Source of the DNA: Flavobacteriales bacterium | GTDB lineage: Bacteria > Bacteroidota > Bacteroidia > Flavobacteriales_D > Crocinitomicaceae | Assembly (NCBI GenBank): GCA_947462255.1 | Contig: CANHOA010000018.1 | Coordinates: forward strand, 1 to 61,780 | Reading direction: 5' to 3' | Length of the DNA: 61,780 nt | In this document: in pieces, positions 24,876 through 34,630 of the stretch | Layout: every line of letters starts with the position of its first letter | Numbering within the stretch: the first letter of the stretch is position 1 | The notes under the pieces: model-generated | Database searches by the model: none | Told to the model about the DNA's origin: nothing | Seen by the model: only the letters and a program-made list of their open reading frames with translations | Translations under genes and position numbers: made by a program

Positions 24876-25706
24876 ATGTCCGAACACCATAAAATAATTG
24901 ATGCTTCTCATTCAAGTATAATTCCAGACTTCAAAGAGTTGTATCGATATAAAGATTTATTTATTACCCTTACATGGCGCGATTTCAAGGTGCGATATGC
25001 GCAAACTACCATTGGATTATTATGGGCGCTGCTTCAACCCGTGATTACCTTACTTATTTTATCGCTCGTTTTCGGGAAGTTTGTTGGTGTTAAAACAGAT
25101 GTTCCCTATTTGTTATTCGCAATGACAGGATTGACCGTTTGGACTTATTTTTCCTTCGTTATAACCAATGCAGGTGCTTCTATTATTGCAAGTCAAGGAA
25201 TGATAAAAAAAATCTATTTTCCACGTTTAATTATTCCTTTATCAAAAGCTGCTGTTGGATTAATTGATTTGGGTATTTCACTTGTAATTATGATTTGTTT
25301 GATGTTCTATTACGGTATTGTTCCAAGTTCAAATGTATGGCTAGCGCCAGTATTCCTTTTATTTGGAATGCTAGCTGCCTTAGCAGTTGGAATTTGGTTG
25401 AGTGCTATAACGGTTCGTTACAGAGATTTTCAGCATGTTGTTCCATTTATGGTCCAAATTGGTTTGTATATTACTCCAATTGCATATCCTGCCGACTTCG
25501 CAATGCAACAATTACCCAAATGGGCGGCAACAGTATATTATCTTAATCCTATTGCCGGAGTGGTTCAAGGATTTCGTTGGTCAATCTTTGGTGGTGAAGC
25601 TCCAGGTTCTTTAATGTATGTATCCTTCGTGATGATCCTATTTTTATTTATTTCCGGTCTTTTTTACTTTAAAAAGGTAGAAGGAGATATGGCGGATTAT
25701 GTGTGA
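24876..25706 (+). CDS. Wzm-type polysaccharide ABC transporter permease
   Basis: A 276-residue ABC-2 type membrane subunit. The N-terminal amphipathic segment YKDLFITLTWRDFKVRYAQTTIGLLWALLQP is typical of Wzm/TagG permeases, followed by six hydrophobic helices, the ITVRYRDFQHVVPF coupling helix and a C-terminal LNPIAGVVQGFRW motif. It should form the channel that moves an undecaprenyl-linked polysaccharide across the inner membrane, with the Wzt-type ATPase at 29230. Unusually, the two genes are split by an opposite-strand gene of 3.2 kb. A promoter with a perfect -7 box precedes it. Confidence 0.9.
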   Translation: MSEHHKIIDASHSSIIPDFKELYRYKDLFITLTWRDFKVRYAQTTIGLLWALLQPVITLLILSLVFGKFVGVKTDVPYLLFAMTGLTVWTYFSFVITNAGASIIASQGMIKKIYFPRLIIPLSKAAVGLIDLGISLVIMICLMFYYGIVPSSNVWLAPVFLLFGMLAALAVGIWLSAITVRYRDFQHVVPFMVQIGLYITPIAYPADFAMQQLPKWAATVYYLNPIAGVVQGFRWSIFGGEAPGSLMYVSFVMILFLFISGLFYFKKVEGDMADYV

Positions 25707-25905
25707 TTCTTCTAAGAAGCGCATCTCGATCCTGCGTGGCGGACTCGATGCCCGCTGAGTGAATCGAGCGGAGTCTAGAGACACAGCTAATCGAAAGGAT
25801 TAAGTCTTAGGATTGGAGAGCATGCACGCATGCCACTTTCGAGTTTTTTTTGCTACTTTTTTTTGCGGTCCTTCGAGAGCCTCAGGCACCTTAAAAAGTA
25901 CAACA
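25707..25905. other. GC-rich non-coding segment with short palindromes
   Basis: This stretch lies between the Wzm-type gene and the inserted T9SS gene and is markedly richer in G+C than its surroundings. It contains CTCGAT/ATCGAG and CCGCT/AGCGG pairs around 25750-25775, a GCATG/CATGC pair near 25820, two T-runs, and a CCTTCGAGAGCCTCAGG string near 25875. No open frame is credible. It looks like remnants of interspersed intergenic repeats; part may act as a terminator for the flanking genes. Confidence 0.45.
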
Positions 25906-25906
25906 A

Positions 25907-28900
25907 TCACTCTTTTACCCACTTGCGGATTTGAGTTCCTGTTGCATCACTTAATCGAAGGAGATAGCTACCCGAAGATAGCTCTTGTGTTGGAATGTTT
26001 ATTAGTTTCACAGCATCAGTAATCACCTCATTTTCTGAGTATTTGTAGATTAATCGTCCTTGAATATCGTATAAACCCAATTCAAAGTCCTGTGCTTGAG
26101 GAACAAATACGTTAACTTCCAAAAAGTCATTCCCTGGATTTGGATAAAGTGATAATAAAATAACACCTTCATTTTCAACATTCCCACAGGTTGTGTTATT
26201 TGCTAATTCTGCATCGAGTAGGTTCAAAGCATTAAATCCTTCTCCCTCTACACAGACATATGAAATGTAATTATCTTGAGTTGCAATATAAGCCGATGGG
26301 TGACTTTGAAAGATGTAAATAGTACTCTCACTCGGTGCCAATGATCCTTGCCACGCTTCCATAATCGGCAGTCCATTTAGTAGGGTAAGCACTAAATTTG
26401 CTTCTGTTATTATGATATTCCCTTCATTTTTCAATTCACACGCGATTGTCCAGTATGATGAATTTTCCTGACAATATAAATTACGTATTGCTAAGTCAAA
26501 ATTAGGAGCGACAATGGTATAATTTTGCTCAAGTGTATCCATGCAACCAATGTTGTTAGATACTTGTAAGCTCACTGTCAGTGTGTTTCCAATTTCCGTA
26601 TTGGAGTAACTATGTATTACATTTTCTTCCGAAGAAGAAACGCCATCTCCTAAGTCCCATAAGTAGGAATTGCCGCCAATACTATTATTGATAAAAGTAC
26701 TGTTAATGCCTGCCACTAATTCGATAGGGTCAATCGTGAAGTCAGCTTGTAAAGGACCTGCAACATTTATTAGTATTAAAGTATCTTGCATGCATCCTTG
26801 ATCGCTAGTTGCAGTGAGATTGAGGTATTGAATGCCAGTTGTAAGAAACATATAGCTTGCAGTGGTAATGGAAAAAGGGAATTGTAAATTAACTACCCAA
26901 TCGGTATTTGTAATATTTCCAACTGCTACCGTTGAATTATTTGTGAATTGAGTGTAGGTATACTGACAAGCGGGACCGATAGTCCAAGAAAGTTGGGGAT
27001 TCGGGTAAATAGTTACAGTTTGTTGCGTACTATCGCTGCAGCCATTACTTCCTGTTTCTACTAAAAGAATGGAATAGTTTCCATAGCTATTATACTGTTT
27101 TGCAATGCCTGGATTATTGGCGAAAGTTCCATCTCCATAAACCCAATAATGATTTACTAAACTAAAAGGATTGACAATAGTACTGTTGTTTTGGATAACT
27201 ACATTTGCTCCTTCGCAGGCATTGTTCACTGTAAAAGAAGCACTTGGACTTGCCTGTATATTAATTGGAATACTAATGGTGTCGATACATCCATTGGTAT
27301 CGCTAACTTCCATAGAAACGTCAAAGTTACCGGCATTCATAAATAAGCAAGATGGATTGGCAAGCGTCGAAGAATTAGTGCCTTGTTGATCAAAATTCCA
27401 TAAATAAGTAGAAATTGGAGCATCGCCAGGAACGCTTGTGTTTGTGAAATTAACTAACTGACCTTCACAATTTCCCAAATGTGTGAATGATGCATTGGGT
27501 AAATTATGGACTTCTAGCACTTCTGTATGAAAAGCCCCACATCCCCCAGCAGATTCTGCATACAATTCTACCGAATAGACTCCTGATGAAAGATAGGTAT
27601 GATTCGGGTTTGGAATAGTTCCTGTTGAGCCATCTCCAAAATCCCAAAACCAAACGGTAACTGGGTCGTTGGGTAGTCCTACGCTTAAGTCACCAAATGC
27701 ATTGGGTAAGCCAAAACATTGATTTTGAAATGAGAAATCAGCCAATGGTGCCTGCCCAGTAATAGTTATTTGTATGGTGTCTTGAGCAATACAACCATTT
27801 GCATTCATTGTTTCTACGGTGTAAATCCCACTTGTATCCACAGACCAAAATGAGGCTTGTCCGGGACTTGAGTTTCCATTCCACTCATAACTTATGGTTT
27901 CTTGTGCACCAATTTGTAAAGCAATTAGATTGTCAGCACACAAGGAGGTGTCAGCACCAAGAAAAACATTCTGAGAGTAATTATCAATTGTAAAAGTAGT
28001 TGCACCACTATTTTTGATACAACCCAAAGCATCCATAACTTGCACCGAATAAGATCCAGGAGCTGAAATGCTTAAAGTTGGCGTTGTTGCTCCTGTATTC
28101 CATAAATAAGTGAAACCAGGTCCCAAACTAGTATTCCATTGAACAGTGTTGTTTATGCAAATAGAAGTATTAGTAGGTGCGCCAATAACTGGATAATTAA
28201 GTAATACGGTATCTCGAGAAACAACGCCAAATAGATTTGTTCCTTGCAACCAATAGGCCCCAGTTTGATTCACGGATATAGCGTTCGCTGTGGACCCAGT
28301 AGACCAAAGTAGATTTGTAAATCCGGCGGGGGCAGTTAAGGTAACAGGACAAAAATTACTAGCATTAATATTTTGTCCTAAGTTTATATTACTTGAATAT
28401 TTGTTTAACAGATATGTTTCAATAGCTATTCTATCTTGAGTTGATAAGGCCAAATTATAAATGATTACTTCAAAAATGTCTTTTTTACCAAAGTTGTCTC
28501 CGGTAATTGTTGATCCTAGAAATATTTTATTCGTACTTGTTTGTTGCGGGCTAGTTGTTCGGGAAGGACTTGTAAACGGCACCTTATTTAAATGATAATT
28601 TGTGGTTCCATTATTTCTTGTAAAGGATAACATAAAGGGCTGGGTATTGGCAACAGATTGAAAATTCCCAAAAGGTGCTGCTGTTTCTATAAATCCTCCG
28701 CCTACAGTATTACCTGTTCGACCAATCCAAAAGCCTGTATTGTATCCATGATCCATAATCCGTGAAAAATCGGATTCACCACTATTCTGTTTAGCAACGA
28801 TAAATATAGTCGCGTTACCAAGCGTCAAATTATTCGCTGTTTGTAAATTATCTGTGCCATCAAAATTGACATACGGCAATCCATTCAGATTAGAAGTCGA

Positions 28901-29122
28901 AATAAATTTCGGTCTTAATGAGGTATTTACAGACGAGAAATCATTGCCCGAACCAGTCAGATTATTCCATGAGGTAACCTCATTTCCTGAGGTTTGAACA
29001 CCATTATCTGCTGCGAGCCAAATAAATAAACCAGGAATACTAGATGGTGAGTTTTGGGCATAAAAAACATTGAACTGAGTTCCAAAAATTAACGATATTA
29101 AAAGAATCAATGTCCTTTTCAT
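25907..29122 (-). CDS. Large secreted T9SS protein with lectin-like and PKD domains
   Basis: A 1071-residue surface or secreted protein. It has a signal peptide (1-22), then a concanavalin A/LamG-like domain (about 28-245, from PGLFIWLAADNGVQTSGNEV on). Several Ig-like strands with cysteine pairs follow, then at least three PKD domains (WDFGDGSTGTIPNPNHTY is the clearest). A CARDB-like region with YVCVEGEGFNALNLLDAE comes before a C-terminal T9SS type A sorting domain (LYPNPGNDFLEV to the end). The domain set suggests glycan binding or adhesion. It is transcribed against the polysaccharide genes on both sides, so it looks inserted between the exporter subunits. Confidence 0.88.
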   Translation of the reverse strand: MKRTLILLISLIFGTQFNVFYAQNSPSSIPGLFIWLAADNGVQTSGNEVTSWNNLTGSGNDFSSVNTSLRPKFISTSNLNGLPYVNFDGTDNLQTANNLTLGNATIFIVAKQNSGESDFSRIMDHGYNTGFWIGRTGNTVGGGFIETAAPFGNFQSVANTQPFMLSFTRNNGTTNYHLNKVPFTSPSRTTSPQQTSTNKIFLGSTITGDNFGKKDIFEVIIYNLALSTQDRIAIETYLLNKYSSNINLGQNINASNFCPVTLTAPAGFTNLLWSTGSTANAISVNQTGAYWLQGTNLFGVVSRDTVLLNYPVIGAPTNTSICINNTVQWNTSLGPGFTYLWNTGATTPTLSISAPGSYSVQVMDALGCIKNSGATTFTIDNYSQNVFLGADTSLCADNLIALQIGAQETISYEWNGNSSPGQASFWSVDTSGIYTVETMNANGCIAQDTIQITITGQAPLADFSFQNQCFGLPNAFGDLSVGLPNDPVTVWFWDFGDGSTGTIPNPNHTYLSSGVYSVELYAESAGGCGAFHTEVLEVHNLPNASFTHLGNCEGQLVNFTNTSVPGDAPISTYLWNFDQQGTNSSTLANPSCLFMNAGNFDVSMEVSDTNGCIDTISIPINIQASPSASFTVNNACEGANVVIQNNSTIVNPFSLVNHYWVYGDGTFANNPGIAKQYNSYGNYSILLVETGSNGCSDSTQQTVTIYPNPQLSWTIGPACQYTYTQFTNNSTVAVGNITNTDWVVNLQFPFSITTASYMFLTTGIQYLNLTATSDQGCMQDTLILINVAGPLQADFTIDPIELVAGINSTFINNSIGGNSYLWDLGDGVSSSEENVIHSYSNTEIGNTLTVSLQVSNNIGCMDTLEQNYTIVAPNFDLAIRNLYCQENSSYWTIACELKNEGNIIITEANLVLTLLNGLPIMEAWQGSLAPSESTIYIFQSHPSAYIATQDNYISYVCVEGEGFNALNLLDAELANNTTCGNVENEGVILLSLYPNPGNDFLEVNVFVPQAQDFELGLYDIQGRLIYKYSENEVITDAVKLINIPTQELSSGSYLLRLSDATGTQIRKWVKE

Positions 29123-29229
29123 GTCTTTTAAAAATGTTTTGTGACCAAGATAAAGATTTTTTTTAATTTTATGATTTATCTGTTTTTATATTTAAAAAAC
29201 AAAACTAGCATATTTAGAGTATTCTATAA

Positions 29230-30426
29230 ATGAAAACAGCAATAAAAGTCGAAAAAATAGCAAAGTGCTACACGCTTGGTGTCATCAAAGATTCAACTTT
29301 TAGAGACAGTCTATCTTCCATATTTAAACCAAAAAAAGCGAATAATTCAACTCTATTTTGGGCCTTAAAAGAGATCAGCTTCAATGTAAATAAAGGTGAA
29401 ATCATAGGGGTAATTGGTAAAAATGGTGCTGGAAAAAGTACTTTGCTAAAAATTCTATCTCAAATTACAAAGCCATCTTCTGGAAAAATAGAACTTAAGG
29501 GTAGGGTAGCATCGCTATTAGAGGTTGGTACAGGTTTTCATCCCGAATTAACGGGGAGAGAAAATATATTTTTAAATGGTACCATACTCGGTATGAAGCG
29601 AACGGAAATCATCTCTAAATTTGATGAAATTGTTGCGTTTTCGGGTGTGGAAAAATTCTTAGATACTCCAGTAAAACATTATTCCTCAGGGATGTATGTG
29701 AGATTAGCTTTTGCAGTTGCCGCACACTTGGAGCCAGAAATATTAATTATTGACGAGGTACTAGCTGTTGGCGATTCAGATTTTCAAAAAAAATGCTTGG
29801 GGAAAATGAGTGAAGTAGCTAATTCTGGCAGAACGGTTTTATTTGTTAGCCACAATATGCAAGCTGTTTCGGCCCTTACTAAAAAATGTATCTTGTTGAA
29901 TGATGGGATGATCGAATATTTTGGTGATACTAATGCAGCAATACAAAAATATCTTTGTAATAGTAATGAAATATACATAAATCTAACTAAACAGGATTCT
30001 CCTCATATTAAGAAGGTAGAAATTCATTCAAGTGAATCCACAAATATTCATCAGGTTTTCAAACCTTTTGCTATTACTTTTGATATTGAAACAAATCAAC
30101 TTTTAAAGGGCGCTGCGGTATCTTTTCAAATTATTGATAATGAGGGAACACCGATAACTCATGTATTAAACATCGATAGTGAAGTGCCTTTTTGTAATGA
30201 AATAGGTGTGTTTAAATTAAAATGTGCATTTCCAAAACTTCGGCTTTATCCTGGAAAATATAGTCTTACGGTTTATTTTGCTGAATTATCAACGAAAAAT
30301 CACTTTGAAACATTGGAAAATATTTGTCCTTTTGAAGTGGTTGTCCTTAACGAAATACGAGATTATTATTGGATTCCAAACCATGCTCGGTATATAGATG
30401 ACTATCAATGGTCCCTGATTTCTTAA
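29230..30426 (+). CDS. Wzt-type polysaccharide ABC transporter ATPase
   Basis: A 398-residue ATPase that powers export of a lipid-linked glycan. The N-terminal ABC domain has Walker A GKNGAGKST near 63-71, signature YSSGMYVRLAFA near 152-163 and Walker B EILIIDEVLAVGD near 170-182; the SSGM form of the signature is typical of the Wzt/TagH group. Residues about 245-398 form a Wzt C-terminal beta-sandwich, which in O-antigen exporters recognises the chain end. The presence of such a domain suggests a modified terminus, and two methyltransferase genes follow. Its permease partner is at 24876. Confidence 0.92.
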   Translation: MKTAIKVEKIAKCYTLGVIKDSTFRDSLSSIFKPKKANNSTLFWALKEISFNVNKGEIIGVIGKNGAGKSTLLKILSQITKPSSGKIELKGRVASLLEVGTGFHPELTGRENIFLNGTILGMKRTEIISKFDEIVAFSGVEKFLDTPVKHYSSGMYVRLAFAVAAHLEPEILIIDEVLAVGDSDFQKKCLGKMSEVANSGRTVLFVSHNMQAVSALTKKCILLNDGMIEYFGDTNAAIQKYLCNSNEIYINLTKQDSPHIKKVEIHSSESTNIHQVFKPFAITFDIETNQLLKGAAVSFQIIDNEGTPITHVLNIDSEVPFCNEIGVFKLKCAFPKLRLYPGKYSLTVYFAELSTKNHFETLENICPFEVVVLNEIRDYYWIPNHARYIDDYQWSLIS

Positions 30427-30435
30427 TGAATAATA

Positions 30436-31326
30436 ATGCAAGAAAAAATTAAAAGTCCGATTACTGGATCCACTAATACAGAAGTAGAAAAAATCATCAA
30501 TTCCAAGGAGATTATAAGCTTATATTCAGATCAATTTAACTTTGATGCATCTTCCTATTTTAATGACTTAGAAGAAATATTTATTGTCAGGTGTTTAGAT
30601 ACTAATTATCGATTTTATTATCCATTTTCAATTCAAGGGAAAGAGGATATTTACAAGCATTTACAAAATGTTGACTTTTATTATTTAAAAGACCGATTGG
30701 AGTTTGGTGCAGTTTCTGAATTGATAGCTCCAGGCTCTTCCTTACTAGAATTAGGTTGTGGAAATGGCTATGCATTAGAGAATTTCAAAAAAAATGGAAT
30801 AAGTTGTAAAGGCTTGGAGCTAAATCAAGAAGCTATTAATATATGCATTGAAAAAGGTTTGGATGTACTATCATCACCTTTGCACGAGTACGCAGATCAA
30901 AATGAATCTTTGTTTGATGTGGTTTGCGCTTTTCAATTACTGGAACATTTAGCTGATGTTGATTATTTTATAATGAATTCCTTAAAATTGTTAAAAAAAG
31001 GTGGGGCTTTCATTGTTTCTGTTCCAAATAATGATTCTTTTGGTCATCTTTACAATATTCTTAATCTCCCTCCTCATCATATGGGTTTATGGAACAAGAA
31101 GGTGTTTTTAGCATTACAGAAATACTATCCAATGAAGCTTGAAAAAGTTTTGTTTACACCATTAGATACCTCACAGTTAATAGATTTTAAAGCCCATTAC
31201 GCAACTGTTCTGGGCAAATTACCCTTTTTACTGCGAAGTATTTCTCGATTTCCTGTTCTTTTTAATATGATAATTCCAAAGCGACTAAAAGGATATACAA
31301 TTGTTGCAATTTTCAAGAAAGTTTAA
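30436..31326 (+). CDS. SAM-dependent methyltransferase
   Basis: A 296-residue class I methyltransferase. The SAM-binding glycine loop LLELGCGNGYALENF is near 101-115, the acidic second-strand end is GLELNQEA, and motif LFDVVCAFQLLEHLADVDYFI matches the UbiE/Methyltransf_23 type. The C-terminal part with PPHHMGLWNKKVFLAL is common in methyltransferases of polysaccharide loci. It begins nine bases after the Wzt-type gene and three bases before the next GT. It may cap the glycan by methylation, the signal read by some Wzt C-domains; that is inference. Confidence 0.87.
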   Translation: MQEKIKSPITGSTNTEVEKIINSKEIISLYSDQFNFDASSYFNDLEEIFIVRCLDTNYRFYYPFSIQGKEDIYKHLQNVDFYYLKDRLEFGAVSELIAPGSSLLELGCGNGYALENFKKNGISCKGLELNQEAINICIEKGLDVLSSPLHEYADQNESLFDVVCAFQLLEHLADVDYFIMNSLKLLKKGGAFIVSVPNNDSFGHLYNILNLPPHHMGLWNKKVFLALQKYYPMKLEKVLFTPLDTSQLIDFKAHYATVLGKLPFLLRSISRFPVLFNMIIPKRLKGYTIVAIFKKV

Positions 31327-31329
31327 TAA

Positions 31330-32568
31330 ATGAGGATAGTATTTGGTATTAATAATTTTGATAATGCAGGTGCTGAAAACTTCATGTTAAGGCTCGCCAA
31401 ATACTTTTCATTTAAGGGACATGAAATTGCGCTATTTTCTTTATTGCCGATTGAAGAAAAGCTTATAAATCGCGTGAAAATAATATTTGGTGATACTTTT
31501 TCTAGTGCTGAATTGATTGGACCTTATCTGCCTAATCGATTCTTAGATTTTTTTCTTTGGAAAATGAATAGAGCCGCTATGATTTTTGGAAAATTAGATT
31601 GGAGGAAAGAATTTATTGAAAACAAAACCAAGCAAAAAATTATCAATTTTAAACCTGATCTATTAAATAGTCATCTTTTCGAAACGGATGATTTTTTCTC
31701 AAAAAATCTTACAATCCCTCACGTGATTTCAATGCACGGACCTTATGAATATTATCTGTATAAAGATTCTAATGATGATGGTGAACTTGATCAAATAACA
31801 AAGGCCACAGGGAATAAAATATTAAATAATTATTTTATAGAACGTGCAGAAAAAGTACTTTCAAAATCAAAAAACGTAATTTATTGCGCCGACAAAAATC
31901 TTGAAATCTTACAACATGTTGAGATCAGCAATTTTAGATTAGAGAAAATCTATTATGGTTACGAACGAAAAGAACCAAGCGTAAAAAATCGTGAAATGAC
32001 TCAGCTTAACATTGGTATGTTTGCCAGAGGAGTAGAAAGCAAAGGGTGGGATATTTTAATAGAGGCATTTTTACGATTGGAAGATAAATATGAACACATC
32101 ACTTTAATGCTCGCTTTTTCAGAAACGAACTATATGGATTACCTTAAATTAAAGTATGCGGAGCATAAAAAAATTCAATTTCTTGGTTTAATTGATCCAA
32201 TTGATGAATTTCTTGCAGCCATAGATCTTGTAGCTTTTCCCACTTATTATCCCGGAGAAAGTTTGCCGAATACTATTATTGAGTCTCTTATGTTTGACAT
32301 TCCTGTGATCTCAACTCAACATGCCGAAATCCCTAATATGATTCAATATAATGGTGTGCATGCGGGAACAATTGTTCCAATTCAGGACGTTGAATTCGAC
32401 GAGCAGGTGAAGAGATTTTCAGATGCGATTGAAAAGTATCTAATTAACCCTAATTTTTTACAAGAACAAAAAGAGAACTGTAAGATTGTTTCTAATCAGT
32501 TTGAAATGGATACTTGCTACAATAAGTATTTAGATTTTTTTTCAAAAGTCACAAATCAAAACCCATAA
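31330..32568 (+). CDS. Glycosyltransferase, GT4 type
   Basis: A 412-residue GT-B enzyme. The N-terminal motif is NNFDNAGAENFMLRLAKYF, the usual acceptor-domain start. The donor domain has NIGMFARGVESKGWDILIEAFLRL, IQFLGLIDPIDEFLAAIDLVAFPTYYPGESLPNTIIESLMF and PVISTQHAEIPNMI; the GESLPNTIIE stretch corresponds to the EX7E region. It should add one sugar during glycan assembly on the cytoplasmic face. The next gene begins at the base after the stop, so translation is likely coupled. Confidence 0.88.
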   Translation: MRIVFGINNFDNAGAENFMLRLAKYFSFKGHEIALFSLLPIEEKLINRVKIIFGDTFSSAELIGPYLPNRFLDFFLWKMNRAAMIFGKLDWRKEFIENKTKQKIINFKPDLLNSHLFETDDFFSKNLTIPHVISMHGPYEYYLYKDSNDDGELDQITKATGNKILNNYFIERAEKVLSKSKNVIYCADKNLEILQHVEISNFRLEKIYYGYERKEPSVKNREMTQLNIGMFARGVESKGWDILIEAFLRLEDKYEHITLMLAFSETNYMDYLKLKYAEHKKIQFLGLIDPIDEFLAAIDLVAFPTYYPGESLPNTIIESLMFDIPVISTQHAEIPNMIQYNGVHAGTIVPIQDVEFDEQVKRFSDAIEKYLINPNFLQEQKENCKIVSNQFEMDTCYNKYLDFFSKVTNQNP

Positions 32569-33717
32569 ATGACTAATCAAAAGGAAATCTTTTTTTTTAT
32601 GCCTTTATTATCAATAGGTGGGACAGAAATGGTTCATTTAGATGTGATTAAAGCTTTGAAGGTTTATCCTGTCAAGATTTTTATTCGATATAGTTCAAAT
32701 GTTTGGAAAGGCCGAGAATACAGCCAATCAACAAAAGCCAAGCAGGAGGGAAAAGCGATGCTAGCTGAATTTAAGGAATATGGACCAGTCACTTTTCTTG
32801 ATCGCGTTTTGGAAGCGCCAAGGTTCGGAAGAATTATCAAAAAAATATTCATTCGATTTCTTGTTAAAAAAATTAATAGAGCTAAAAATCCAATTATTAT
32901 TTTTTGGCATAGAGAATCTATTGATTTTCTAATCGATAAGTTAGGGCCGCATGTGAAAATAATCGATATTGTTCATAATAATTCTAATAATGAGGCTGCC
33001 GATCCGGTGTATCTAATGAATGATTGGGTTCCTCGTATAGACAAGCGCGTACTGATTTCTGAGGGATTAATGAAATGGATAGATCCACTTTACAAAGAAA
33101 ACGGGTATAGCGCAGCTTTTAAGGATCGAATTACTGTAATTAATCATTGTGTTTCCTTTCCTTTTGAAGGAATGATTACAAAGCATAATGACAAAATGCA
33201 TGTTCTTTTTATTGGTCGTGAATCCAATGAAAAAAGATTCCCTTATTTCTTGGAGATTATACAAGAATTAATCAAAGACGGATTGCCATTAGAAATTCAC
33301 ATTGTTGGTCCTGATCATACAGATTATCCTGAGGTAATAAGCCCTCAAATAAATTGGTACGGGACATTAAGCAACAGGGCTTTAATAGAGCAGATTTATC
33401 GTAAATCTCATATTCTTGTTAATACTTCATCCTCTGAGGGATTTCCAAAAGTAATTGCAGAAGCGATGGCTTTTTCTTGTGTTCCAATAGCAACAGCAGT
33501 TGGGGATGTTTCAAGTCAAATTCAAATGAATCAAAATGGTTATTTAACGAGCCCTGCAAATTGTGTTTCTGAAACTATAGCCATACTAAAACAACTCCAT
33601 TCGAATCCCGAGGAATTAAGCCGCATAGCAGAAAATTGCTACCTTTATGCCATTACGAAATTCTCTGAAGAAAGATTTAAGCATGAGTGGACAAGTGTCA
33701 TTGAATCCCTTGGTTAG
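32569..33717 (+). CDS. Glycosyltransferase, GT4 type
   Basis: A 382-residue GT-B glycosyltransferase. The start is IFFFMPLLSIGGTEMVHLDVIKAL, matching GT4 acceptor domains. The donor domain has MHVLFIGRESNEKRFPYFLEII, LEIHIVGPDHTDYPEV, INWYGTLSNRALIEQIYRKSHILVNTSSSEGFPKVIAEAMAF with the EGFPKVIAE signature, and VPIATAVGDV. Sugar donor and linkage are unknown. It directly abuts the previous stop and overlaps the next GT2 gene by 35 bases. Confidence 0.88.
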   Translation: MTNQKEIFFFMPLLSIGGTEMVHLDVIKALKVYPVKIFIRYSSNVWKGREYSQSTKAKQEGKAMLAEFKEYGPVTFLDRVLEAPRFGRIIKKIFIRFLVKKINRAKNPIIIFWHRESIDFLIDKLGPHVKIIDIVHNNSNNEAADPVYLMNDWVPRIDKRVLISEGLMKWIDPLYKENGYSAAFKDRITVINHCVSFPFEGMITKHNDKMHVLFIGRESNEKRFPYFLEIIQELIKDGLPLEIHIVGPDHTDYPEVISPQINWYGTLSNRALIEQIYRKSHILVNTSSSEGFPKVIAEAMAFSCVPIATAVGDVSSQIQMNQNGYLTSPANCVSETIAILKQLHSNPEELSRIAENCYLYAITKFSEERFKHEWTSVIESLG

Positions 33718-34630
33718 TGTTATAATTCCAAATTACAATCATGCACCCTTTCTGAAAGAGAGAATTGACTCTGTTCTGAATCAATCATTTGACAATTTTG
33801 AGGTAATCATTCTCGATGACAAGTCTACTGATCATTCAAAAGAAGTTATCGAGAGCTATCGTAATCACGAAAAAGTAGTACATATTGAATACAATTCACA
33901 AAATAGCGGGAGTACTTTTAAACAATGGGATAAAGGCTTAAAACTTGCAAAAGGCGAATGGATTTGGATTGCAGAAAGTGATGATGTTGCTCATCCAGCG
34001 TTTTTAACTTCCACAATGAGTTCTGCCGATAGTAACACATCTCTCATCTTTACACGATCAAAAATTATTGACGCTACGGGCGCAACAGGATCTTTTCTTG
34101 GTTATGATTATTTCCCTCATCCTTCTTTTTTAAATGAATTAGACATTCACCAAGGAAAGATTAATCCAATTGCTTTTATAACCAAAGAAATGTATAATTT
34201 CAATCATATTGTAAATGCAAGTAGTGTTCTTTTTAATAGAAAGTGCGCACCAAACATTGAAAAAATCATGTCAAGATTTAAGTTATGTGGTGACTGGTAT
34301 TTTTGGATAAAGGTTATTGAAAAAGGGCAAATTAAATATATAGACAAGGAATTGAATTATTTTAGAACACACGAATTAACAGTAAGAAAAAGTTCTGAAA
34401 ATCAAATATTTGCATATTTTGAGAATGCAGAGATTACCAAATACATTTATAATTTAGCTAGAAGTAAAGAGTTAAAAGGGAAATATTCAGATTATCTTAT
34501 TTATATCTACTTTAATAGGTATGATAATCAAACAAGAAAAGGAACCTTTATTAAATTTCTTTATACGCTATCTCCTTTCGGATTCAGATCCATTTTGATT
34601 GCATTAAAAAAACGAATTTCAAATGCTTGA
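33683..34630 (+). CDS. Glycosyltransferase, GT2 type
   Basis: A GT-A family 2 enzyme of 315 residues from ATG 33683; an upstream in-frame ATG (33647) lies deeper in the previous gene and adds residues before the conserved strand LVSVIIPNYNHAPFLKERIDSVLNQ. Motifs are ILDDKSTDHSKEVI, GSTFKQWDKGLKLAKGEWIWIAESDDVAHP (the DDV metal-binding turn) and a LCGDWYFWIKVIEKG acceptor loop. It would transfer a sugar from a nucleotide donor in the cytoplasm. It overlaps the next gene by 8 bases. Confidence 0.87.
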   Translation: MSGQVSLNPLVSVIIPNYNHAPFLKERIDSVLNQSFDNFEVIILDDKSTDHSKEVIESYRNHEKVVHIEYNSQNSGSTFKQWDKGLKLAKGEWIWIAESDDVAHPAFLTSTMSSADSNTSLIFTRSKIIDATGATGSFLGYDYFPHPSFLNELDIHQGKINPIAFITKEMYNFNHIVNASSVLFNRKCAPNIEKIMSRFKLCGDWYFWIKVIEKGQIKYIDKELNYFRTHELTVRKSSENQIFAYFENAEITKYIYNLARSKELKGKYSDYLIYIYFNRYDNQTRKGTFIKFLYTLSPFGFRSILIALKKRISNA

